Below, piece by piece: positions 35,277 to 45,355 of a stretch of 64,000 nucleotides of DNA. The stretch's first letter is position 1. Each line of letters opens with the position of its first letter. The position numbers and the translations under genes are program-made. Under the pieces are notes generated by a model that was not told the origin of the DNA, did no database searches, and saw only the letters and a program-made list of their open reading frames with translations. The DNA comes from Parietaria judaica (lineage: Eukaryota > Streptophyta > Magnoliopsida > Rosales > Urticaceae), in the NCBI GenBank assembly GCA_954871525.1, contig OX940862.1:10994501-11058500 (forward strand), given 5' to 3'.

Positions 35277-38200
35277 GAACAAGAGCGGTACAAAAATTCA
35301 ACAAATAGTTACAATTGGCGGCGTCCACCGATTGAGGAGGTAAACAATAACGCAAGTTTTTTTTAAAAAAAATTATAGATGTTTATACTATTTGATTTTA
35401 TTATTTAATGACGTTTTTTTTTTTCTCAAATATTTTACAGGCTTTGGCGAAATTGATTACGCAATTTCACAAAGTCCACTCCAGGCAGTGTATAGACGAG
35501 GCCGAACTAGCTGACCATATCGCGGGTTTGACCTTAAGTCTAGCCTCTTGCCTATTTAGGTATTCAAGAATCATCATATTCAGTGTTGATTAATATTAGG
35601 GTTTAGAATTTCCGAAACCGTGTATAATTGCACATTTGGGCTGATCGATACTGAATTTTTTTCCCTTCAATTTGCAGGAAGAAGTTATCACGTTTATCTG
35701 TAAATGCGAACGGCTCTCTTGTTCCGAAGGATTGTACTGACAAGAATTTGATCAAAAATAACTTGTGGTGAGTTTTATATAGTGACATGAGTTTGAAATA
35801 AATTTCGTCTATTTTCAAAGGTCGTAAATTTTTTGGTACTGGGTATACGAGTTCAGGTTAAAAGTTTTGGTCGCGATACCGAAGGTTCAGCCACGATTTG
35901 CAGTTGCAATATGAAAGAAGTACCCGACCATGAAATTGTTGGATCGATATTAAAGTTTTTAATATAAATAATGAACGTAACGAGTTACGGCGGAATTTCA
36001 AAATTTCTTTTTAATATGAAAACAGATTTTCGACATATTAAAATAACCATAACGTTAAAACGATTATCATACATGCAAAATAAATTTATTACGTAAACAA
36101 TGATGGGATAAAATTCCGGAAAATCATATAACAGTTATAGGATTAAGAAGACTTACAAATCCGGAATTTATTCACGGTTTTCGTCGTCGATCTTCGCGAG
36201 TCGTCCCTCCGTCTTCAATCAAACAACCACGATGGATTCGATGCTATGACTTTCGGATATTTTTGAGATGAAGAGTGTGGGCTCTTTATGAACAAAGAGA
36301 TAAGAATGAAGAACTTTTTCCTCAATCTTTCTCTTAAAATTTGCGCATATATTTAGAGAGCAAAACCCAAAAAAAACTTATTCTCTCTGACTTTTGGTAA
36401 ACAACGCACAGTCGCACAAAAAAGAGTATTCCTTTTTGCTATCTAATAGCAACTATATATAGGAGTAGGTTAGGGTTTTATTTTAAAACTAAAATCCCTA
36501 TTTTCTCTCCTATCTTTTAAATCTGATTCATCTTTCTAGCTTTAAATATATATATCAATATATATATATATATATATATATATATCAATGCTACAAATCG
36601 TTGGATTTGGTAAAGACCAAGTCCATTGACCAAATCTCCCCTTTATTATTATGCACATATTGATTTGGCAAAAATATCTAAAGATTAATTTTCCCTTTTT
36701 TTATTTATTTATTAAATTCGCATAAATGTGTAATTATCAATATAATTATACAACTTATGATATTTAATAAAGGTGATTAAAATAAAATAACTATTTATTT
36801 ATTTTATCATGAGAAAATAATTACCATAGTATAAATCGCAATTTATACATAAGAGAAAATTATCAAACCAATGTTGTACTTAAAAATATTTCAATTCAAT
36901 AATTGAACTTAAAGTGAGATTTCAATAAATCAACTTTACATATTTTTAATACTTATTATGTTCATCAAAATCTCGTCCGAAAGTCTAACATTGAGACCTC
37001 ATGGACCCACATGAACGAAGCTTTAGAATAAAGTCCGGACACAAAAGTTCACAAACTTTTCCCGAACTTTTAATTCTTAATATTGGTCGATTCCACTAAA
37101 GGACCAATACTGACAATCTATAAGTTCATATGCGTTCTTATTTCCGTTTGATGTGATACAAATATTCTTCACACGGTCCACGGTGTATTTACGATGTTAC
37201 CCTTTGTGTGTATCATTAAGTAAGAGGAATGTAAAATTACCGTTTTACCCCTTAGTTATCATTTCATCAACTCCTTTGTTGTTTGTGAATGAGAAAAACA
37301 TAAAGTGAGATGTCACAACATGTCACATGTTTAATCCAGAGAATATATTATTCAATGAGTACCAGGCCCGGTTTGTTCATTCACACTTCAAAGAACAAAG
37401 CATGATGTGATACTAATGTCGTAGCATTCTTATAACACAAATTTCATATCTATGAATCACATAATTCAACGAGACAGTATTATGACACCAACCGTCGGGT
37501 CTTTGATCCATCATTTGGATCTTGCCCATTAACTAGTCAAGTGTCACAAAGTGTCACAAGAAATTATGTACCCACTTCAGGATTTAGGTAATTACGAAAA
37601 TACCCCTCGTTTGTGATTTTGAAGCTTCGAGTAATGAAACGGTTTTGCCTCGAACTTCAAAGTGTCACAGGTCTAGTTCAATGTCTTCATTAAGACATCA
37701 AGAATAAACTCCAGAGTCACAACTCTCAATATCACAAGATCCGATATCAGTAGTTTATTCGAACAATCATTAATCGGATTCGATTGCCCCATCGGATCCT
37801 AAGATTGCGAACTGTTTATTTTAAACTTATCAAGAAGAGGTCTCTTGTTAAGTCTGTACTTAAGTCTTCTTTCGTTGATGATAGTTTCAGGGCGTAGACA
37901 TATATGCATAAACACAAACTTAAATAAATAAGAATGAATACTTAATCTTTATTTAATTCTCAGCAAAAGAACATAATCGTATTATTACATCGAGTACTTT
38001 ATTAATAAACTTAATTATTTACTAAAAGGTCCTTCATGTCTCCTTTGTGGGCATAAATCCCAACAGAAATCGCTTCTGAAAGTGTACTTGGACCCGACGA
38101 AATCGGTAAGGATCCGAAAAGAAGACCATGTTTCGGTTGAACTCAGGTTTCAGTGATTCTGAAGGATTGATTATGAAAAAACTAGTTTATATAGCGATTC

Positions 38201-38444
38201 TTTGGGTTTAGTCGGAAACGTGAGGTTTGTTTAAACTGAATTATGTTTTTATTCTTCTGAAAAGGTTCATGAAAAGGAATTTCTACTGAAAGACTTGAAA
38301 ATCGAAGGGCTGGTCGGAGAGGACCGTAGGCTCGGCGAGGTTTGCTCGAAGAGGTTGTACAGAATTCTGATGGCGAAAAGCGGATCCATCAAAACCGACG
38401 ATGTCGAGAATGGAGCTGACTTCTTCCAAGGTCAACCATCATGA
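35277..38444 (+). pseudogene. EME1: EME1-type crossover junction endonuclease, 5'-truncated and broken
   Basis: Exons: 35277-35339, 35441-35559, 35678-35767, 35857-35936 continuing at 38071-38105, and 38265-38444. They encode the C-terminal half of EME1, the partner of MUS81 that cuts recombination intermediates. Recognisable pieces are RYKNSTNSYNWRRPPIEE, HSRQCIDEAELADHIAGLT, KKLSRLSVNANGSLVPKD, LVAIPKVQPRFAVAI, KKYPTMKSLLKVYLDPTKS and RLGEVCSKRLYRILMAKSG, ending at the family C-terminus. The 5' exons are missing, replaced by hAT sequence. A TGA stands at 35,912-35,914 where a Trp codon is expected (before KKYPTMK). Exon 4 is split by a solo LTR with a 5-bp duplication. I see no way it can make a full nuclease. 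It was probably carried here inside the hAT unit. Confidence 0.9.
35937..38065. mobile_element. Solo LTR, 2129 bp
   Basis: Begins TGTTGG and ends CCCAACA, flanked by a perfect 5-bp duplication GAAAT (35,932-35,936 and 38,066-38,070). There are no gag/pol frames and no second LTR, so it is a solo LTR left by LTR-LTR recombination. It lies within an exon of the EME1 pseudogene. Removing it together with one duplication copy restores the exon junction ATG AAA TCG CTT, which dates the insertion after the gene segment existed. Confidence 0.9.
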
Positions 38445-39973
38445 ACCGATTCATGATCGTCACTCTTGAACTAAGAGCTATGAACTATGTAAAGCCATTT
38501 CAAATTCATGTTATATCGGCTTATTTGGTGGATCTTCCTTGTCAAGGAATAAGAGCTATTCTTCTATACACACACACACACATATATATATATAATACAT
38601 AAATAGCTCACAATAAATACAGTATGGGTTTGTAATCTTAATGTAAACGCACACGAATAGTACCGTTAACCGTATAACCTCCGTAAATCCATATTCTAAT
38701 AACGTCAAGATCATATTAGAGAATTTTATGATACTCGAAACTATTTATTTACTTAGTATTAAATTAATAGTATTCTCTAAAATTACAACTGGCAAAATAT
38801 AATTCAGTCGAGATTGTTAACTTTTATCTGAGTATTAATTTAACGATATTCTAGTATGATTCTCTTTTAGATTAAAGAATTAAGAAACGATTTGTCATTC
38901 CCCGTATATATAACAAATGGGTCTATATATTTCCCAATTTTAATGTTCTTATATCGGAAATATCGGTTTCAATTCGGGATTATACCAATTTTTACTATGA
39001 TTGAAAAATCGTTCCTCAAAAAAGTTAACTGGCCCCGGTTTCTCATCTTTTAAATAGAAATTGTAAGAAATGCCCATTATGTATCAAAAGTTTAAGAAAA
39101 ATGCTCATACGTGAGAGTAAAAATTACACACAATGGACATTTTTGTTAAACCTTTGACACAAAATGAACATTTTTTAAAATAACTCTATTTTAAAACCGG
39201 AGCCGGTAATCGGGAATTGGTAAAATACCCAGGGAGATTTCTCCAAGGTGCGTTATTAGAAGGGAATCACTACCGCTTTCAAAAAAAAAAAAAAAAAAGG
39301 GAATCAGTTTCACTACCATTCTGAGATTCCCCAGAAAATCTCGTCACTTAATTTTTAGTTTCTCCGGCTATGTTAAATATTTTCAGGCTTTCTGAATCCG
39401 GATCCAATTGCTGCTGCGTAAAAGTTGCTTTTTTTTACCGGGACGAGAACAAGATTGGGGTAAAGCTTAAGTTTTTACCGCTAGTCGACGGTGGTATTGA
39501 ATGGGGATTAGAAATCTGAAAACAGAATCGAAATTTTAAAGATTTTCATATTATTGAGGTAGAAAGAAACGACTTCATTGCTTGTTAATGTTTTATAATC
39601 GTACGGATATACCGATTTTTACGTGTATATATCCACAGTAATAAGGTATAAAGAATTATTTTAATGCTTCGGAAATATATATAGATATATACAACATCAT
39701 CAAAATATGAATGTGAAGCCAAGGAACAAAATTGGATCGCATCGTAATGATAAGCATTCATGTCTGTGAGTGATAATAATAAGCTTGTAGATTACAGAGG
39801 TAAAGGGCTCATAAAACTCAAAAACACTACAAACTCTGATCATCATTTTAACTTTTTCCCTTCATCATCAACCTAGCCAAGTACAAAAATTACCAAGCTT
39901 TAATTAGTAAAAAAAAGAAAAAAAGGTAAAACAAGCCACGGGGGGTTAAACTAAAACGTTGCTTACCGGCTCT
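38445..39973. other. 3' flanks of EME1 remnant and RRM gene
   Basis: Between two convergent gene segments inside the hAT unit. There is a (CA)n(TA)n microsatellite at 38,569-38,594 and an A-run near 39,281-39,298. No gene. Confidence 0.5.
39058..39186. repeat. Small inverted-repeat (foldback) element
   Basis: AAATGCCCATTATGTATCAA with GTTTAAGAAAAATG on the left is mirrored on the right by an inverted copy ending CAAAATGAACATTTTTT. The arms are about 45 bases with several mismatches. Flanking TTTTAAATA / TTTTAAAATA are similar but not identical, so ends and class remain open. Confidence 0.5.
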
Positions 39974-41500
39974 TTACTCGAATCTAATCTTCTTTGGAGC
40001 AGAACAAACGTTGCCAACCTGAAGAACCACGGGAAAAAAACAATAATTAGAAAATGGTATACTATAAGAAGAAACTATGTATAACTTTCTTACGATCTCT
40101 GGGCATTCGTATTCGATTCCGGCAGCAGCTATTCTCTTCCGGCGGGCCTCGTCTTTCTTCATGATTTTCTCCACCATTTTCTGGTGTTCATCCAATGTTC
40201 TTTCCTGGACATTTTAGTCATAGCTTGTCAAGACGTGTTCCGTAAACAAAAACAATAAATACCAAAAATTATCATTTTACGAATAGTTTACCTTGTCGTG
40301 ATTCTTTCGCTGAATTTGTAGTCTGTCGAATGGCCTGAACCGAAAATTGGAAACTTTCCACCTGTGGATAAGACGGTCAGAGATATAGTAGCAACAAAAT
40401 TGAATCTGGTGCATAATGTTTAAACTTAAAACACAATTCCGACATAATATAGTCGATCACTTACAGTCTAGGATGAATACGGTCGGAAGGGACGAGGTGG
40501 ACTTGCAATAGGTGCTCAAATAGCAAATAGTTATGCATCGTCTCCGCTACAATTTTTGCTACCTGAACAACAAAATAATATGCCCATTAAGAAAACGTAA
40601 CATAGCCAAAGACAGCAAGATAATGTACACGAAAAAGGGAGAAGATTCTAACCCCGGGATCAACGAATTCGATGAAGCCATAATGTTTCGACCTTCCCGT
40701 CTGTTTAACATGAGAAAATGTAGAAAGAAAATAATAATTAGCATCAAGAAATTGAGAGTTGGGAATTACTTGAGACAAACATGGAACTTGGGTACAATCA
40801 TAAAGGCTATGATATCGCATAAATAAAGCATGCATTATTTTAGCATTTCTAATTTGCTAAATGGAAACGCTATTCGGCATCGAGAACCTGGTTTCCGGTT
40901 TAATTGAACATGGGCGTTCGATTTGATCGAAAAAGAAGCCGATACGATAAGCAAAGTATTAAACTAAAATCTAATTGCATAAAGCCAGACCTTTTTATTC
41001 CTTGCAATTCTCAATCTCTTGGTTGCCCCAAATTGTAGGAAAAAGCCTGAAAATCACACAGAGAAATCCAAAATAATCAATAAACAATTCAACAAAAAGC
41101 ATGTTGCTAACGAGAAATCAAATTTACAGAAACCGAAAATCCCACCTTCCATCTCCTTCTCGTAGAATCCATGAGGAATTCGACCAACGTAGACAACTTT
41201 AGAACCTTCCTCCAATGCAGGCCCGGCCCAAGCACTGGGCCAACGCCCTAGTGAGAAATAAAACAAGTCAGTTCCATTCGTAACGACATACATCATAGAA
41301 TCTTCTTCGAATTAAACTGGAACAGTTCCAATCCAAAGAGAGCAAAATCTCAGACCTTTGGACTTGTCGACGAGCAAGACTTCTTCGGTCGGGACGGCAG
41401 AGAGAGCGTCTTTGGTCGACTTCTCGTCAATGTCTTCGGTGCTGATATTGGCCCGCCACGCCTTCTTCCCCTTTCGCGAGGTCTTCGCCTTCTTTCCCAT
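39974..41500 (-). CDS. Chimeric gene: NOP53 first exon + hAT-derived exon + NIFK-type RRM protein
   Basis: Exons on minus: 41356-41500, 41146-41247, 40991-41046, 40653-40700, 40465-40562, 40292-40361, 40094-40204, 39974-40018. They give 225 codons, open throughout, all GT-AG. Residues 1-48 (MGKKAKTSRKGKKAWRANIS...) are the NOP53 ribosome-biogenesis factor N-terminus. About 14 residues (GRWPSAWAGPA) come from the hAT left end at 41,218. From LEEGSKVVYVGRIPHGFYEKEMEG onward it is the NIFK/MKI67-interacting RRM protein: RNP motifs VVYVGRIP and SKHYGFIEF, then HEHQ-type tail ERTLDEHQKMVEKIMKKDEA and IEYECPEI. NIFK proteins act in nucleolar pre-rRNA processing. Its native N-terminus, about 50 residues, is missing. 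NOP53 lacks its EDFF stretch here. Both parents are nucleolar, so the fusion could be functional; expression is untested. Confidence 0.7.
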
Positions 41501-41985
41501 CTATTCTCCTCACTGCTCAAACCCTAATTCGAGCTTGCAGATGTCTGTCAGTTAATCTGTTTCAATGGGCAACAATGGAGTGTTAAGTTACGATAACCCA
41601 GGCCCGGCCCAACCACTGGGCACTTAGTGAGAAATAATTGGACAATTAGGCCTTGCGACATCGTATTTTAGGCCCATATAAAAAAAAAAAAGACTCACTA
41701 AAGAATATCTACAAATTCTGAAAAGTGGGCCCTCTCTCATATTTTATTGCTTAATTTCTCTTGTTCTGCTATATTATACAATTTTTTAATTTAATATTCC
41801 TTATTCAGTTCCGTACCTTAATTCTCTTATTCCCTACATTATTAGTGAAGAGTTTAAAAACAAAATTTAAAACATAAACACTATCTTTTCGGTTTTACAT
41901 TATATAATTTACTTATTCATAGAAAATTTATTTCATTTTTCTATAGTAAATATTCTCTTTGTTATGTATATATATATATATATAT
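41218..41985 (-). repeat. Left-end block B: two hAT left ends flanking an intact NOP53 exon 1
   Basis: Left ends start at 41,218 and 41,599. NOP53 exon 1 with its ATG and about 100 bases of leader lies between them. The leader contains AAACCCTAA on plus, a telo-box-like motif common in ribosome-biogenesis promoters. Further upstream (41,665-41,680 and 41,727-41,735) are TGGGCC motifs of the site II type on the minus strand. A splice acceptor CTCACTAG|GGCG at 41,247 faces outward into the RRM gene. Confidence 0.75.
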
Positions 41986-43413
41986 AAATATATATATAAA
42001 CAATTAAAATTATTCTCTTATAGTGTACACGAGGTATATAACCCGCGCGTAACGGTTTTTTTTTTCTTAGCAAAGAGAAATTTTGATAGTTTAATATTTT
42101 TTTATGCGTATGGTATTAAAGCTATTTGATTTTTATTTTATGTTGTTATTCAATCTTTTTTAAGTTTAACTACATGTATATGTAATTAGACACAAAGAGT
42201 AGTATACGTAATCAAGTATCATTTCTTAAAGAAATACATTATTTACATCTGGTAAAAGATTATTACAATATTCCTTTCGAAAAAGAAGTCTGTATGATTT
42301 AGATCAAATAAAAGAATTTTACATTATCGATTTTAAAAAAAAAGTATTTCTCATAAATATATATACAAATATATACATACACATGCATTATTCTATTAAT
42401 AAGACTTGGGCATATATTTAAAAAGTGTTATACTTTGTTTGGTTGACTTCTGTTGCTGCAAAATTAAATTCATATAGCTCTTATAAGTATCACTGATTAA
42501 TCAAATTATATATGTTTGTAAACAATTTAATGCAGTATTGTATGTAATAGTATACTTAAAAAAAAGATTGTCAAATGAGATTGTCAAACAGTATACTAGC
42601 AAATGTGCTATGCACATCCGTTCTTTTGCGCCTATTTAATAAGTAACAACAATGAATAATAATCATTGTTTATGTTGTTTTATTTATTTTCTACTACTTT
42701 ATATACTCAAGTGAGATTATCAAACAATATATGAAACAAATATATTTCATATCGTTGTTTATATCGTTGAGATTATCAGTTAATAGAATAGTAAGAGGAA
42801 ATTGATAACTAAAATGTTTATATTTCATTGAGTGATTTTATCAAACAGTATAGTTTCATCAATTCCAAAATTAAAAAATAATACACTTTGTCATATTTTC
42901 ATCTCATTAACCACAACAAAATAGTGTAAAAGTCAATTAATCTCAAACACTAACAATTCAAGCAAAGAATACGAAATGAATAATCTCACATAACCATCAA
43001 CACAGAGGAAGAGATAGAAACCAAAAAAAAAAAAAAAATCGCTTGAAAGCTTTAAGGATAAGATCAACAAATAGATTGAGAAACAAAGACCTATGTACCT
43101 CCGCCGGTGGAGATTCAAGTGTGCGTCTTGAACTGATAATCTGAGTTTTTTTTTTTCAGTTAACCTCAACGTACATCGTCGATCGAAGTTCGGCGAGAAA
43201 GAGAGTGTGTGAGAGGTGAAGAAAATAGTCGAGACAAGCAAAGAAAAAAGTATATGAAATGCAAAGAGTAGTCTATTAATGTGTTGTATAAGTTTTGTTA
43301 TATCGTATAGCTCCTGCAATACTGTAATCCAATAGCTCCTGCAATATGACTCTCAAAAAAAGTCTCATATTAATGATTCGCCCAAGGCCCCGAAAAGGGT
43401 TGGGCCGGCCCTG
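41986..43413. other. Right part of the hAT unit, non-coding
   Basis: AT-rich interior without transposase. (TA)n tracts lie at 41,965-41,998, with weak open frames only. It ends in the terminal inverted repeat GGGCCGGCCCTG at 43,402-43,413. Confidence 0.6.
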
Positions 43414-44585
43414 CATGTAGGGATTCACAATTTGAGCTCAAACAGGCACGGACTCCTGAACCCTAGATAAGTAACGAGCATGAATTATATGATAGGATTT
43501 TCAGTCGGAAGCTAAAGAAAAGCAAATCGCCATTAAGGAGCTCGAGTATTCCTGAGCTTGCAGCTTCTGGCGAAGGAAGATCAGCTCCGTCGCGGTGAGT
43601 GGGACGAGAAGACAAATCTAGGGTTTCCTTTTCGCGCAATTCATTTCAATTCTCCACGTGGAAAGATATCTGCCGTCGGATTGGGCGACTATTTGACCGA
43701 CCAAAGATCTAAAAATTGTGAAAAACCGGCGGTTCATTCACCTGCCTTGATAAATACGAAGGACACCGCCGCCGACATTATTAAGAAGAAACGCACTACG
43801 GTATAAAACGGTTAATTGCCCGTTTCAGATGTGAATCATCGGTGAAAGATCGGTTAACTCGATTTTAGTTGTATGATAAGACGCTTTTGAATAAAAAAAT
43901 AATATATATCATGTCAATGAAGTGTGCAATCTCGAGTTTATAAATAAAAAAAACTCTGAGGTTAATGAATTGATGTTCATTGGTTAAGTGTATGAAGTCC
44001 ATAGTCTTCGGGATAAATGTGGAAAGAAAATATTTTACATTAAAATATATATTAAACCTCGAAGAGAATTAAAAACAAAACCAAATCAATAATAAACTCA
44101 ACCAAATCAACCACCAACTCAGACCTAAAAATTGTCCTAAAGCACGACCAAAAAGTGTTTTAAACGAATAAAAATTCCAAAACTAAACTTTAACCCATAA
44201 TTTGTGTATATATAAGAAGAAAAAAAGTCTCTGAAATTGAATTCAACCCTAAAATAAATATTCCTCAATCAAATCATGCCTTAAAAAATCCCTAAAATCA
44301 AACATAACATAAGCTCAAAATCAACGAAACCATAAATCTGCCCTAAATCAACTACATTGTAACCTAAATCAACAATAAAATACACAATTTATGACCACAT
44401 ATAAAGAGAAAAATTAACATATTAAAGAAAAAGAAAAAAACATATTGAAGAGTTACATAAAGACTAAAATACAAAGAAAAAGATGTGATATGATCGTTTT
44501 ACAAAATAAGAAGCTAGATAGAGACAAAAGTACAAAACCCGAAGAATGTCGCCGATTATTTATCCTACGAATAAATAAATGTATA
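43414..44585. other. Original RNF113 upstream region, then 4CL 3' flank
   Basis: The right TSD copy CATGTAGG (43,414-43,421) joins to what was the native leader of the RNF113-like gene before insertion. 43,422-43,620 is GC-richer, with AAACCCTAG on the minus strand near 43,615-43,625, consistent with a displaced promoter. An open frame at 43,558-43,806 (82 residues) is unassigned and may be a leader-overlapping chance ORF. The rest is AT-rich. Confidence 0.4.
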
Positions 44586-45321
44586 TTATAATTTTGCGGC
44601 AGTCTTTTGCTTTGTTTGCAAGATGAGGTCCTTCCTCAAGATTTTTCCGGCAGTTGACCTCGGAATGGCGTTGACAAATGCCACTCTTCTTATTTTCTTA
44701 TAAGGAGCCACCTGAAATACGTATTTGTTTATTTTTTAATCAGAAATTAATTCCATTTAAAGAGAAAATTAAATTAAAAAAAGAAATTGTTGCTTACAGT
44801 AATCTAGTTATTATAACTAAGATATACATATCAAATCTGCAACAATCATTAGACGTATAGCTATACTACTACAGCTATGTGTATATTGATTACGGGTGAA
44901 CTAGATTTTTGTACATTACTGGGTTATTTGTGCATTCTAGAGATCTTGGATCATCGATGTCCGCCTTCATTTTTTGAGGCGATCGGGCCTCGGAACGAAG
45001 GTAATATACATAACTTATGGATAATCGCGAGTTATTGTTGTGCGATCGAATCAGTAGATTGTTTTGAGTGAATGAGAAAAACTATACACAAGTTATATCA
45101 ATGTATATATACCTGTCTAGAAACGAATTTAATGACTTGTTGGTGAGTGAGTTTCGCCCCAGAAACCCTGACAACATAAGCCATCGGAATCTCTCCCGTT
45201 TCGTCGTCTTCAACCCTACCACACATAATTTCAATTTTCACTTCAATGGCTTTATAATATTTTATATACATATTTTTCTACCATAATATTATTAAGAATT
45301 AATGGGAATATCTGTCAATTA

Positions 45322-45355
<34 letters not shown>

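Larger units (their letters stand above)
34430..43413. mobile_element. 9-kb composite hAT unit carrying host gene segments
   Basis: The left end CAGGCCCGGCC and right end GGGCCGGCCCTG are inverted and lie exactly inside an 8-bp duplication CATGTAGG (34,422-34,429 and 43,414-43,421). The unit is 8,984 bp. It contains, left to right: a hAT left end with a NOP53 exon-1 fragment and a second left end; an EME1 3' gene segment with a solo LTR inside; an RRM gene; then a second, homologous left-end/NOP53/left-end block and the right end. The blocks 34,430-35,190 and 41,218-41,985 align throughout. The internal left end at 41,218 has no matching duplication, which is why I take the outer pair as the mobile unit, that is, a macrotransposon. 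No transposase is encoded. Confidence 0.75.

Noticed and set aside
41218..43413. Independent 2.2-kb hAT insertion bounded by the left end at 41,218
   Set aside because: The flank at 41,210-41,217 does not match the right duplication CATGTAGG, whereas the flank at 34,422-34,429 does.
43558..43806. 82-residue open frame on plus with a basic C-terminus
   Set aside because: No family recognised, no splice partners, and it overlaps the displaced promoter of the RNF113-like gene.
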